From positions 558,001-622,000 of the forward strand of contig NZ_CANLYL010000002.1 in the NCBI RefSeq assembly GCF_947495275.1: a stretch of DNA of 64,000 nucleotides, read 5' to 3'. A model generated the notes under the pieces. It had not been told where the DNA came from. It was given only the letters and a program-made list of their open reading frames with translations, and did no database searches. Both the position numbers and the translations under genes were made by a program. Position 1 is the stretch's first letter. Every line of letters begins with the position of its first letter. The DNA comes from an uncultured Roseobacter sp. (GTDB lineage: Bacteria > Pseudomonadota > Alphaproteobacteria > Rhodobacterales > Rhodobacteraceae). Positions 46,779 to 55,956 of this stretch are shown here, in pieces.

Positions 46779-47489
46779 ATGCCTGAACCTTTGGTGTTGT
46801 TGCCCGGGATGATGTGTGACGCCCGGCTTTTTGGCCCTCAGATTGCGGAACTATCGTCCGACGTGGCGGTGATGACTGCCCCGATCACCCAAGGAGAGCG
46901 GATCGAGGAAATTGCGTCGGGGCTGCTGGACCAATTGCCCGCCCGTTTTGCGCTTGCGGGGCTTAGCATGGGCGGTATCGTTGCCATGGAGATATTACGG
47001 CGCGCGCCTGACCGTGTATCGCGAATTGCCCTGCTGGATACGAACCCCCTTGCCGAAACACCGCAGATCGCGGCCGCTCGCGAACCGCAGATCGTGGCCG
47101 CCAGAACCGGGCGCATGTTAGATGTCATGCGTGAGGAGATGAAGCCGAACTACTTGGCACCCGGGCCGCATCAGACCGCCGTTCTCGATCTGGTTATGGA
47201 CATGGCAGAGACTTTAGGTCCGGAAGTCTTCGTTCGACAATCGCGGGCGTTGCAGAGACGGCGGGATCAGCAAAGCACGCTGCGCAAGTGTAAAATCCCG
47301 ACACTTATCCTCTGTGGCGCGCATGATGCTCTCTGCCCGGTCAAACGCCATGAATTCATGGCGGAACTGATTCCATACGCGACATTGCGTATTCTGGCGG
47401 ATTCAGGGCATTTGCCGACACTTGAGCAACCGCAGGAGACCACGAAGGCGATCCGTGACTGGATGGCGCTACCGCTGGTCTTGCGGTAA
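46779..47489 (+). CDS. Alpha/beta hydrolase
   Basis: A 236-residue alpha/beta hydrolase. The nucleophile elbow is GLSMGGI, the acid is in GAHDALCP and the His in SGHLPTLEQP. The LLPGMMCDARLF oxyanion loop and overall pattern fit the short esterase/MhpC-like type. ATG 46779 is the usual start; longer frame upstream lacks support. It ends just before the convergent phaZ gene, 5 bases away. A link to PHA metabolism is possible but not shown. Confidence 0.85.
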   Translation: MPEPLVLLPGMMCDARLFGPQIAELSSDVAVMTAPITQGERIEEIASGLLDQLPARFALAGLSMGGIVAMEILRRAPDRVSRIALLDTNPLAETPQIAAAREPQIVAARTGRMLDVMREEMKPNYLAPGPHQTAVLDLVMDMAETLGPEVFVRQSRALQRRRDQQSTLRKCKIPTLILCGAHDALCPVKRHEFMAELIPYATLRILADSGHLPTLEQPQETTKAIRDWMALPLVLR

Positions 47490-47494
47490 CCGGC

Positions 47495-48775
47495 TTACGC
47501 CGCTGCGTTCTTATTTGCAGGTTTTCTGGGCTTGCGAGAAGGCTTGCCGCTGTTGGCGTCGATGAAATCCAGCACCAGAGGGCGGATATTGCGCCGCCAG
47601 CTCTTACCAGCAAATATGCCGTAGTGCCCGGCCCCGACTTCAACGTGGCTGGCTTTTTTGTTGTCTGGCAGCCCCGTGCAGAGATCCAAAGCCGCAATGC
47701 ACTGACCGGGGGCAGAAATATCGTCTTTCGAGCCTTCGACGGTTTTGACCGCGACGGTTGTGATCTTGCCGATATCGACCATCTTGCCGCCAACCGAGAA
47801 CGCGTTCTTGGCAATCTCGCCATTTTTGAAAATGCGCTCGACTGTGCTGAGATAAAATTCCGCGGTCATATCCATCACCGCAAGATATTCGTCATAGAAC
47901 TTGTTGTGCTTGTCGTGATCGCCAGCCTCACCACGTGCCACGCGACCGATTTGATCGGTAAAGGCCTTGGCATGCGTTTCCGCATTCATTGAAATGAAGG
48001 AGGATAGTTGCAACAGACCCGGGTAGACCATACGCCCGACGCCTGGATACTTGAACCCCACGCGTTGGATCATCAGTTCTTCCAGCTGACCCATCGTAAC
48101 CCGGTGACCAAAATCCGTCACATCGGTTGGCGTGGCGTTGGGGTCAATCGGACCGCCGATCAGTGTCAGGCTGCGCGGCTGGGCTTTGGGATCTTCTTCA
48201 GCCAGATAAGCGGTTGCGGCCAATGTCAGTGGCGCGGGCTGACACACGGCGATCACATGAGTGTCGGGTCCCAGCTCGCGCATGAAATCAACCAGGTAAA
48301 GCGTGTAGTCTTCGATATCGAACTTACCCGCGCTGACTGGAATGTCGCGGGCATTGTGCCAATCCGTGATATAGATGTCAGCATCCGGCAAAAGGCTGAT
48401 CACGGTCGACCGCAGCAGGGTCGCATAGTGCCCGGACATTGGCGCCACCAGCAAGACCTTCCGATTTGGCACCTCTCGCCCCGGCACGACAAAATGCAGC
48501 AAATCACCAAAATCCCGTTCAATCACGATTTCGGTGCTGACAACGTGATCTTGCCCGTCGCTTGATGGTACAGCCGGAATATTCCAGTCCGGCTTTACAA
48601 TCATGCGCTGAAAGGTTCGCTCGGTGACTTCACCCCAGGCGCGCATCCACGCAAATCCGGGATTTGGAATCATGGAGAAAGCCGGATATGCTCCCATTGC
48701 GAGCGCTGTCGCGCCGAGCCATTGGTTCGTGTTGCGAACAGTCTCCATCAGGTCGTATGTAGCCATATAGCGCAT
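47495..48775 (-). CDS. phaZ: Intracellular polyhydroxyalkanoate depolymerase
   Basis: Degrades stored PHA granules to hydroxyacyl units. The 426-residue protein is of the PhaZ1-type intracellular family: the catalytic cysteine is in VCQPAP, with YMATYDLMET and TDWHNARDIP typical. The C-terminal lysine/arginine-rich tail (KPSRKPRKPANKN) may bind the granule. ATG 48775 is supported by AAGGAGA 7 bases upstream. It is divergent from phaC, with 107 bases in between. Confidence 0.95.
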   Translation of the reverse strand: MRYMATYDLMETVRNTNQWLGATALAMGAYPAFSMIPNPGFAWMRAWGEVTERTFQRMIVKPDWNIPAVPSSDGQDHVVSTEIVIERDFGDLLHFVVPGREVPNRKVLLVAPMSGHYATLLRSTVISLLPDADIYITDWHNARDIPVSAGKFDIEDYTLYLVDFMRELGPDTHVIAVCQPAPLTLAATAYLAEEDPKAQPRSLTLIGGPIDPNATPTDVTDFGHRVTMGQLEELMIQRVGFKYPGVGRMVYPGLLQLSSFISMNAETHAKAFTDQIGRVARGEAGDHDKHNKFYDEYLAVMDMTAEFYLSTVERIFKNGEIAKNAFSVGGKMVDIGKITTVAVKTVEGSKDDISAPGQCIAALDLCTGLPDNKKASHVEVGAGHYGIFAGKSWRRNIRPLVLDFIDANSGKPSRKPRKPANKNAAA

Positions 48776-48882
48776 AGGGGTCTCCTTGTTACAATCCGGG
48801 CGCACCGGTACATGCAGTCGCTCGGCCCCCTGAAGCTAACGACATTATGCTGCAACTGCGAACATACGAGGGAAAGGTTAAC

Positions 48883-50688
48883 ATGACAACACATTCTGAC
48901 GGTGACGTGATCCCTTCCGGCGAGACGCTGGAAAGAATGACGGAAAATCTCAAAAAAGTTGAGGAACTGTCGGCACGTTTGCAGCGGGTTTTGACCCATC
49001 GTCAAACACATAACGCGGCCCTGGATGGACCGAATCAGGAGTTGTTCGGACGCGCGGCGCAAGCCTATTGGACGGAGGTGGTGAATAATCCGGCCAAGGT
49101 TTTTGAGCACCAGATGTCCTATTGGTCCGATACGATGAAGCAGTTTGTGCAAGCGCAGCAGGAATTGTCCAAGGGTAATTTGAGCGCGCCTGAAGACCCG
49201 GGCCCGAAGGATCGCCGCTTTGCCAACCCTCTTTGGGACACGCACCCCTATTTCAACTATATCAAGAAGCAATATCTTATTAATGCGGAAGCGCTGCAGA
49301 CTGCCGTCGATGATGTGACGGAACTTGATCCGGCTGAAAAAAACCGCCTGACCTATTTCTCCCGTCAGATCGTTGACATGATGTCGCCGACGAATTTCCT
49401 GGCGACCAACCCGGATGCATTGGAAAAAGCGATTGAGACCGAAGGCCAAAGCCTTGTTCAGGGGTTGGAGAACCTGATCAATGATCTGGAGGCCAACAAG
49501 GGCGAGTTGGTCGTGAAACTGGCCGACGAATCCGCCTTTGAGTTAGGTCGCAACATCGCGACGACGCCCGGCAAGGTGATTTTCCGCAACCGCATGATGG
49601 AGCTTATCCAGTACGCGCCCAGCACCGAAGAAGTTCATAAGACGCCCCTGGTGATCTTTCCGCCCTGGATCAACAAATACTACATTCTCGATCTCAAGGC
49701 GCAGAACAGTCTGGTGAAATGGCTCGCAGATCAAGGGTACACCGTCTTCATGGTCTCCTGGGTGAACCCGGACCCGACATACCGGGATATTGGGATGGAG
49801 GACTACATCGAAGACGGCTATTTGAGAGCCATCGACGAGATCAAACAGATCACGGGCGAAAAGCAGGTCAATGCGGTTGGTTATTGCATCGCCGGCACGA
49901 CATTGTCGCTTACCCTTTCGCTCATGAAACAGCGCGGCGACAAATCTGTGAAATCGGCGACGCTTTTCACGGCGCTGACAGATTTTTCGGATCAGGGGGA
50001 ATTCGCACCCTTCCTGACCAACGATTTCATCGACGGGATCGAAGCGGAAATTGATGACAAGGGGGTTCTGCCCTCGGTGATCATGGCGCGGACGTTTTCG
50101 TTCCTGCGGTCAAACGATCTGATCTATGGGCCCGCGATCAAAAGCTACATGATGGGGGAGACGCCACCCGCTTTCGATCTGCTCTATTGGAATGGCGACG
50201 GCGCCAACCTTCCGGGCAAGATGTCGAAGCAATATTTGCGCGGTCTTTGTCAGCGCGATGAGCTTGCGCGAGGGGGATTCGAACTGCTGGGCCATAAGCT
50301 CAAGCTATCAGATATTGAAATTCCCCTTTGTGCGATCGCCTGCGAGACCGATCACATAGCTGCTTGGAAAGACAGCTATCGCGGTGTCCAGCAGATGGGC
50401 TCCAAGGACAAGACATTTATTGTCACGCAATCGGGACATATCGCGGGTATCGTGAATCCACCGACGCGCAACAAATACGGACACTATACCAATCCTGATC
50501 TGAGCCTGGATCATGCGGATTGGCTGGAGGATGCGGATTTCACCGAAGGGTCTTGGTGGCCCCGGTGGGAAACATGGTTGAAAAAGCGGTCCGGCAAGAT
50601 GATTCCCGCACGTATTCCGGGAGATTCGAGCCATCCAGTGCTTTGTGATGCACCGGGTACCTATGTTGCGAAGAAGGCAACACTTTGA
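48883..50688 (+). CDS. phaC: Class I poly(3-hydroxyalkanoate) synthase
   Basis: Polymerises (R)-3-hydroxyacyl-CoA into PHA. It is 601 residues with the lipase-box-like nucleophile VGYCIAGT (catalytic Cys), and the C-terminal Asp and His in ACETDHIA and SGHIAGIVNPP. The N-terminal 200 residues are typical of class I. ATG 48883 follows GGGAAAGG; an in-frame ATG at 48847 is less likely because it leaves no leader. phaP and phaR follow on the same strand. Confidence 0.97.
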   Translation: MTTHSDGDVIPSGETLERMTENLKKVEELSARLQRVLTHRQTHNAALDGPNQELFGRAAQAYWTEVVNNPAKVFEHQMSYWSDTMKQFVQAQQELSKGNLSAPEDPGPKDRRFANPLWDTHPYFNYIKKQYLINAEALQTAVDDVTELDPAEKNRLTYFSRQIVDMMSPTNFLATNPDALEKAIETEGQSLVQGLENLINDLEANKGELVVKLADESAFELGRNIATTPGKVIFRNRMMELIQYAPSTEEVHKTPLVIFPPWINKYYILDLKAQNSLVKWLADQGYTVFMVSWVNPDPTYRDIGMEDYIEDGYLRAIDEIKQITGEKQVNAVGYCIAGTTLSLTLSLMKQRGDKSVKSATLFTALTDFSDQGEFAPFLTNDFIDGIEAEIDDKGVLPSVIMARTFSFLRSNDLIYGPAIKSYMMGETPPAFDLLYWNGDGANLPGKMSKQYLRGLCQRDELARGGFELLGHKLKLSDIEIPLCAIACETDHIAAWKDSYRGVQQMGSKDKTFIVTQSGHIAGIVNPPTRNKYGHYTNPDLSLDHADWLEDADFTEGSWWPRWETWLKKRSGKMIPARIPGDSSHPVLCDAPGTYVAKKATL

Positions 50689-50722
50689 AAAATAACAGCT
50701 TTAAGTCGCTAGAAAAATAATG

Positions 50723-50733
50723 CTGCAGTGCAG
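50723..50733. promoter_or_regulatory. PhaR-type operator (CTGC-N3-GCAG) upstream of phaP
   Basis: CTGCAGTGCAG, an exact match to the CTGC-N3-GCAG pattern known for PhaR of Paracoccus, 10 bases before the phaP -35 box. A second CTGCAG (50756-50761) lies inside the promoter spacer. Confidence 0.7.
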
Positions 50734-50742
50734 AAAAAACAC

Positions 50743-50771
50743 TTGAAATGCCGCGCTGCAGCATCTATATC
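50743..50771 (+). promoter_or_regulatory. phaP promoter
   Basis: TTGAAA (50743-50748) and TATATC (50766-50771) are separated by 17 bases. CTGC-type half sites overlap the spacer, so PhaR could occlude the polymerase. Confidence 0.65.
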
Positions 50772-50827
50772 CTTTTGCAGACGCAGAAAGACGGGATGTT
50801 CCCGCAAGCGACAAAAGGATTTTCGAG

Positions 50828-51274
50828 ATGACAAAGACACCTGACCTGACCGCCGTATTCAAAGACGTCATGGGCGCATTCCCAGTTGACACAGCTGCTT
50901 TTGAAGATGCTTTCAAAACATCTGCGACACTGAACGAAAAACTGTCCGGCGTTGCGCTGACAGCTGCTGAGAAATCCACAGCGATCTCCAGCAAATGGAC
51001 ACAAGAAACTCTGGCCAAACTGGCCGAGATGTCCAAAGCGAAAAAAGAGCCGGTTGACTATGCAAAAGCGATGACCGATTTCGCTTCCGCATATTCCGAA
51101 ACAGCCGCTGAGCACATGGCAGCTTTCGCAGAAGTTGCGAAAAAAGCGCAAATGGACACAGTTGAGCTGATGATGGCTGCTGGCAAAGACATGAGCGAAG
51201 ACGCAACTGCTGCTGTCAAAAAAGCGACAACCGAAGCGACTGCTGCTGTCAAAAAAGCTGCAACAGCCAAGTAA
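50828..51274 (+). CDS. phaP: Phasin, granule-associated protein
   Basis: A 148-residue amphipathic helical protein that coats PHA granules. It is of the alphaproteobacterial phasin family (EKLSGVALTAAEKSTAISS, ETLAKLAEMSKAKKE, YSETAAEHMAAFAEVAKKAQ). The C-terminus has two near-identical AAVKKA blocks from a 20-base direct repeat. GAAAAGGATTTTCGAG contains the ribosome-binding site. It is highly expressed in relatives; PhaR is the expected repressor, and a strong terminator follows. Confidence 0.94.
   Translation: MTKTPDLTAVFKDVMGAFPVDTAAFEDAFKTSATLNEKLSGVALTAAEKSTAISSKWTQETLAKLAEMSKAKKEPVDYAKAMTDFASAYSETAAEHMAAFAEVAKKAQMDTVELMMAAGKDMSEDATAAVKKATTEATAAVKKAATAK
51206..51258 (+). repeat. 20-bp direct repeat within phaP
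   Basis: ACTGCTGCTGTCAAAAAAGC occurs at 51206-51225 and 51239-51258, 33 bases apart and in frame, encoding two AAVKKA-type segments. It could shorten or lengthen the tail by recombination or slippage. Confidence 0.85.
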
Positions 51275-51322
51275 GGCGATTTGAGTTTCGCGCTCAATTC
51301 CTCCCTGATGAGCGCAAACCAG

Positions 51323-51358
51323 AAGGGCGGGCTTCCTCAAGCCCGCCCTTTCTTTTTG
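51323..51358 (+). terminator. Rho-independent terminator after phaP
   Basis: A perfect 12-bp stem, AAGGGCGGGCTT and AAGCCCGCCCTT, with a 4-base loop followed by TCTTTTT. Confidence 0.95.
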
Positions 51359-51375
51359 GAAAACTGTGTCCTAAG

Positions 51376-51386
51376 CTGCACTGCAG
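51376..51386. promoter_or_regulatory. PhaR-type operator upstream of phaR
   Basis: CTGCACTGCAG is an exact CTGC-N3-GCAG match, 23 bases before the phaR start. It supports autorepression of phaR as in Paracoccus. A related imperfect site CTGCAACTGCG lies at 48850 between phaZ and phaC. Confidence 0.7.
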
Positions 51387-51408
51387 CGCGGGATGAGGGA
51401 GAATTCGT

Positions 51409-51972
51409 GTGGCTACCAAAGACAAACCATTGCTCATCAAGCGATATGCGAGCAGGCGTCTCTACAACACGGAAACCAGCGACTACGTGACACTGGAAGA
51501 CATCGCCAGCCTGATCCGCGAGGGTCGGGAGGTACAGATTGTCGATCTGAAATCCGGTGATGATCTGACACGGCAGTACTTACTTCAAATCATTGCGGAA
51601 CACGAAAGCCGTGGCGAAAATGTTCTGCCGGTGGACGTATTGAATGACCTGGTGCGCAGCTACATGACACCGGGCGCCAGCGTGGTGCCACAGTTCCTGC
51701 AAGCTTCTTTTGAGATGCTGCGCGATGGCCAGTCCCAGATGATGGACAAGATGAATGCGATGAATCCCATGGCAAAGATGCCGGGGTTCGAGCTGATGCA
51801 GGCGCAGCAGCAGGCCTTCATGAAAGCGATGACCGGTGGATTGGGCAATGCGGCTGGCTGGAGCGCACCTGAAGAGGAGAGTGCGGCGGCTGATGGCGAG
51901 AGTGGTGAAGACCTTGATGCGATCAAAAAGCAGCTGGCCGAGCTGCAGGACAAATTATCGAAGCTGAAATAG
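51409..51972 (+). CDS. phaR: Polyhydroxyalkanoate synthesis repressor
   Basis: Binds DNA and PHA to control phasin level. The N-terminal 60 residues (LLIKRYASRRLYNTETSDYV and VQIVDLKSGDDLTRQYL) are the conserved PHB accumulation regulatory domain, followed by a central linker and a Gln/Met-rich region ending in a coiled coil (LDAIKKQLAELQDKLSKLK). The start codon is GTG, supported by GAGGGAGA 7 bases upstream. It is 187 residues, normal for alphaproteobacteria. Confidence 0.95.
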   Translation: MATKDKPLLIKRYASRRLYNTETSDYVTLEDIASLIREGREVQIVDLKSGDDLTRQYLLQIIAEHESRGENVLPVDVLNDLVRSYMTPGASVVPQFLQASFEMLRDGQSQMMDKMNAMNPMAKMPGFELMQAQQQAFMKAMTGGLGNAAGWSAPEEESAAADGESGEDLDAIKKQLAELQDKLSKLK

Positions 51973-51975
51973 CGT

Positions 51976-53166
51976 CTACGCGACTTCTGATTTCGGGATT
52001 TTTGCCGCACGATCGATCGACGACAAAAGCACATCGGTGACAGCATCAAGCTCGTGCCATTTCAAGCGCACGGGCAATCGCACGTCACAGGCCCGCATCA
52101 GCATCGCACGCGTTTGCGGCAATTCCGGCAAATCTTCGATGAATTGCCAGTTCCAGAACGCCCGCGCATTATCGGTGCTTTGCCCAAAGACTTGAACTTT
52201 AACGCCAGCGGCGTCCGCCGCTTCCACGAATTTGGCAATCGCAGTATCGTCAATATCCACAAGATTGAACTGGATGCTGTCCGGCGCGCGCTCTTCACCC
52301 TCCAATGGGTCTGGAACCTCGATGTAGTTTGACTGATTCAATCGGGCTGCCACGTAGTCATGGTTGCGCCTGCCATCCCGGACACGCCGCGGCAGCTCAT
52401 CGAGTTGCGGACGAATAAGTGCTGCGGACAGGTTATTCAGACGCAGATTATAGAGAGGCAGTTTGTTTTGGTGGCGCGCGAAAGCCTCTAACAGGACCGG
52501 GTGCTTTTTCCAGTTATGCTCATAGGCGCCCGACATGATGATTGCACGCGCGACCAAATCCGCATCATCGGTGATCAGAATGCCGCCTTCGCCTGCGTTG
52601 ATCATCTTGTAGGACTGAAAGGAAAAGCACCCGATTTTTCCAAGCGTGCCGATAATACGGCCCCGCCAGATTGTGCCGAGGGAATGGGCCGCGTCTTCGA
52701 TCACGGGGACATCGGCGGCATTGCACAGGGTCATGATCGCATCCATATCTGACGTGTGCCCGCGCATATGGCTGATGATCACAGCAGAAATCCCCGATTT
52801 CAGTTTCTGCGAAAAATCGTCCAGATCGATACGGTAGTTGTCCTTCACTTCGCATAGAACCGGCACGCAATCTGCGTGCACAACAGAGGAGGGCACCGCA
52901 GCGAAAGTGAACCCCGGGATCAGGACACGTGCCGCGCTTGGCAGATCAAGCGCTTTGAGCGACAAAAACAGAGCTGCGGAACATGACGAAACCGCCAGAG
53001 CATATTTGCTGCCCATCCTTTGCGCGAACTCCGCTTCGAGCAGCGAGACCGGGGCATCTGAGGCGGCGGTATAGCGAAAAAGATCACCGGTTTGCAGCAA
53101 GCGGTCGATTTCTGTGCGCGCGGATTCAGGAATGGGTTCCGCAGTGTGCATGTCCGGAAGGTTCAT
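51976..53166 (-). CDS. DegT/DnrJ/EryC1/StrS-family aminotransferase
   Basis: A PLP enzyme of 396 residues in the family that aminates nucleotide sugars or cyclitols. PLP lysine is in SFQSYKMINAGEGG; other motifs are VSSCSAALFLSLKAL and VIEDAAHSLGT, and GFTFAAVPSSVVHA. No other sugar-nucleotide gene is nearby, so the substrate is unknown. It converges with phaR, 3 bases between stops. Confidence 0.92.
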   Translation of the reverse strand: MNLPDMHTAEPIPESARTEIDRLLQTGDLFRYTAASDAPVSLLEAEFAQRMGSKYALAVSSCSAALFLSLKALDLPSAARVLIPGFTFAAVPSSVVHADCVPVLCEVKDNYRIDLDDFSQKLKSGISAVIISHMRGHTSDMDAIMTLCNAADVPVIEDAAHSLGTIWRGRIIGTLGKIGCFSFQSYKMINAGEGGILITDDADLVARAIIMSGAYEHNWKKHPVLLEAFARHQNKLPLYNLRLNNLSAALIRPQLDELPRRVRDGRRNHDYVAARLNQSNYIEVPDPLEGEERAPDSIQFNLVDIDDTAIAKFVEAADAAGVKVQVFGQSTDNARAFWNWQFIEDLPELPQTRAMLMRACDVRLPVRLKWHELDAVTDVLLSSIDRAAKIPKSEVA

Positions 53167-53250
53167 ATTTGAATTTCCTTAATGGGAGTTTTGGAAATTC
53201 TAAATCAATGGCTGCGCCTATCCAAGTGAATCTTTCGTAACAGCGAGAAT

Positions 53251-54555
53251 TCACAGACCAAGCCGATCCCGGAGAGCGTACCAACTCATGGCCAGCACCA
53301 GCAGAGGCGTGCGCAAAGCACCACCGCCGGGGAATGCGGGTGTGGGAATAGCGGCCATGGTGTCAAAGCCATCTGTCTCGCCGATCACGGCGCTGGCCAT
53401 CAACTGACCGGCATGGGTGGCGGTGCCGACGCCGTGGCCTGAATAGCCTGACGCGGACAGAACGTTGGGGCCAATCCGCGCCAGATAGGGAAAGCGTTTC
53501 ATCGTGATGCCGAGGGTGCCACCCCAAGCATAGTCGATTTTGACGTCCTTCAGGTGCGGGAAAACGATCCCCATCGGCTTGCGGACCACCGATGCGATGT
53601 CCGACGGGAAACGATAGCCATAACTTTCACCGCCGCCAAAGAGCAAACGTTTGTCATGCGAGAGCCTGAAGTAATTGACGACAAATCGGCTGTCGGCCAC
53701 GGCAACATCACGCGTCAGAACCTCGCTGGTGCGCGTGCCCAAGGGCTCCGTTGCCACGATGAAATTGTTGATGGGCATCACGCGCGCGGAGACGGAAGGT
53801 GCCAGCGAAGACAAATAGCCGTTGCAGGCAAGGATCACATGATCGGCCACTACCCGGCCTGCGTCCGTGCGCAATGTGGCGGGTGTTCCGTGATCCAGAT
53901 GATGTACGCAGGAGCGTTCAAATATCTGGACGCCCGCGGATTTTGCCGCGCGCGCAAGGCCCAAGGCATAGGCCAAAGGATGCAGATGTGCTGCACCCAT
54001 ATCGAGCAGGCCGCCTTTGTAATCGGGGGAGGGGCACAGCGCGTGGCACGCATCGGCGGTCAATGTCTCTATCTGGTCGTACCCGTAGTGATCCTGCAAA
54101 TGGGCTGCATAGTCGTGCAGATGCGCCACATCCGCCTTGGTCGAACCGGTCCAGGCCACGCCGGGTTTCAGGTGACAGTCGATTGCATGCTCCGCGATCA
54201 GCGATTTCACAAGCGCTTTGGCATCTTCGCCGAGATCCCACAGGGCGCGCGCAGGTTCGTTTCCGACCATGGTTTCAAGCCCTTGCTGATCGACACGTTG
54301 CCCGCTGCCCAACTGCCCGCCGTTGCGCCCCGAGGCGCCGAAGCCGACACGGTGCGCCTCCAACACCACAACACGCCGACCCGCCTGCGCCAGATGCAAA
54401 GCCGCCGAAAGCCCGGTATAGCCCGCGCCGACAACGCAGACATCTGCCGTGATCTCGCCTTTCAGGCTGTCAAAGGGCGGCAATGACGGCGTGCTGGCGG
54501 CATACCAACTGGGCGGATAGTGCCCGGATTTGTCATTGGCAAAGAGCAGGTTCAT
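53251..54555 (-). CDS. puuB: FAD-dependent amine oxidoreductase, gamma-glutamylputrescine oxidase-like
   Basis: A 434-residue DAO-family flavoprotein. The FAD Rossmann loop is DVCVVGAGYTGLSAALHLA (about residues 41-59), then GFGASGRNGGQLGSGQRVDQ typical of the PuuB/OrdL group, and the C-terminal YSGHGVGTATHAG. In the Puu pathway it oxidises gamma-glutamylputrescine to the aldehyde. It is the last gene of an eight-gene minus-strand cluster, 42 bases behind a glutamine-synthetase-like gene. ATG 54555 is used; a GTG at 54579 is also possible. The exact amine is unproven. Confidence 0.88.
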   Translation of the reverse strand: MNLLFANDKSGHYPPSWYAASTPSLPPFDSLKGEITADVCVVGAGYTGLSAALHLAQAGRRVVVLEAHRVGFGASGRNGGQLGSGQRVDQQGLETMVGNEPARALWDLGEDAKALVKSLIAEHAIDCHLKPGVAWTGSTKADVAHLHDYAAHLQDHYGYDQIETLTADACHALCPSPDYKGGLLDMGAAHLHPLAYALGLARAAKSAGVQIFERSCVHHLDHGTPATLRTDAGRVVADHVILACNGYLSSLAPSVSARVMPINNFIVATEPLGTRTSEVLTRDVAVADSRFVVNYFRLSHDKRLLFGGGESYGYRFPSDIASVVRKPMGIVFPHLKDVKIDYAWGGTLGITMKRFPYLARIGPNVLSASGYSGHGVGTATHAGQLMASAVIGETDGFDTMAAIPTPAFPGGGALRTPLLVLAMSWYALRDRLGL

Positions 54556-54597
54556 TGCAAAGAGGCCTTTTGGGGTCACTTATTGCGGCGTCCGGGA

Positions 54598-55956
54598 TCA
54601 CACATTCAGCAACAGATGCTCACGCTCCCAGGGCGATATGACTTGCAGGAATTCATCATATTCCGCGCGTTTCACAATGGAATAGACGCGGGCGAATTCG
54701 GGCCCGAGCACCGCGTGCAAATCGGTTGCCTGCTCGAAAAGATCCAGAGCCGAGCCCAGAACACGCGGGATATCCCCGTCACCGTCATAAGCGTCGCCCT
54801 TAAATTCGGCGGCGGGGTTTTCACCTTTTGTCAGCCCCAGATAGCCGCAGGCCAGACTGGCCGCGATGCCGAGGTAGGGGTTGCAATCCATGCCCGCCAG
54901 CCGGTTTTCGACGCGTCGGGCCGATGGGCCGGAAAGTGGGATGCGAATGCCGGTGGTGCGATTGTCACGCCCCCATTCGAGGTTGATGGGCGCCGCATGA
55001 TCTTTGACGTAGCGACGATAGCTGTTCACGTAAGGCGCAATGACGGCAAGGGCGGCGGGCATGTGGTTTTGCAGCCCGGCAATGAAATGCTGAAATGCGT
55101 CCGTTTCACCGGCATCCTCGTCGGAAAAGATGTTCGCGCCGGTCTCGGTATCGAGCACCGAATGGTGAATGTGCATGGCACTGCCGGGCTCGTCAGCAAT
55201 GGGCTTGGCCATGAAAGTGGCAAAACAGTCGTGGCGCAGGGCGGCTTCGCGGATCAGCCGTTTGAAATAAAAAACCTCGTCTGCAAGCCTGACCGGATCG
55301 CCATGGCGTAGGTTGATCTCCAACTGGCCAGCGCCGCCTTCCTGGGTGATGCCGTCAATCTCGAACCCCTGGGCTTCGGCAAAATCATAGATGTCGTCGA
55401 TCACGGGACCAAATTCATCCACCGCCGTCATCGAATAGGCCTGACGCGCCGCGGCAGGGCGTCCGGACCGGCCCATCATGGGTTTGATGTCATGCGCCGG
55501 GTCGAGGTTACGCGCGACCAAAAAGAACTCCATTTCCGGGGCCACCACAGGTTCCCACCCCTTGTCGCGATAGAGCTGGCACACACGCTTCAACACATTG
55601 CGCGGGCTGAAGGGCACAGGCACATCGGCGCGGTCGTACGCGTCATGGATGACCTGCAATGTCCAGTCGCCGGTCCAGGGCGCAGCCGTGGCCGTGCTCA
55701 TATCCGGCTTGAGGATCATGTCCTTTTCGATGAAGCCATCCTCGCCTGCGGCCTCGCCCCAATCTCCGGTGATGGTCTGGTAGAAAATACTGTCTGGCAG
55801 ATGGAAATAGTCTTGCCGCGCGAATTTGGAGGCAGGCACCGCCTTGCCACGCGCGATGCCGGGCAGATCAGAGATGATGCATTCTACTTCGTCCAGCCGC
55901 CGCCCCTCAAGATAAAGCTGTGCTGCAGCGGGCAGGTTTTGCGTCCAATCGGCCAT
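54598..55956 (-). CDS. puuA: Glutamine synthetase-family gamma-glutamyl-amine ligase, copy 2
   Basis: A 452-residue glutamine synthetase-type enzyme, probably linking glutamate to an amine. Family segments are VAPEMEFFLVARN, GQLEINLRHGDP (in part), MHIHHSVLD, NSYRRYVKDHAAP and RIPLSGPSARRVENRLAGMD. Its non-canonical substrate loops match the PuuA group rather than GlnA. It overlaps the stop of the glutamine amidotransferase gene by 1 base. It is one of two such enzymes in the cluster. Confidence 0.88.
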   Translation of the reverse strand: MADWTQNLPAAAQLYLEGRRLDEVECIISDLPGIARGKAVPASKFARQDYFHLPDSIFYQTITGDWGEAAGEDGFIEKDMILKPDMSTATAAPWTGDWTLQVIHDAYDRADVPVPFSPRNVLKRVCQLYRDKGWEPVVAPEMEFFLVARNLDPAHDIKPMMGRSGRPAAARQAYSMTAVDEFGPVIDDIYDFAEAQGFEIDGITQEGGAGQLEINLRHGDPVRLADEVFYFKRLIREAALRHDCFATFMAKPIADEPGSAMHIHHSVLDTETGANIFSDEDAGETDAFQHFIAGLQNHMPAALAVIAPYVNSYRRYVKDHAAPINLEWGRDNRTTGIRIPLSGPSARRVENRLAGMDCNPYLGIAASLACGYLGLTKGENPAAEFKGDAYDGDGDIPRVLGSALDLFEQATDLHAVLGPEFARVYSIVKRAEYDEFLQVISPWEREHLLLNV

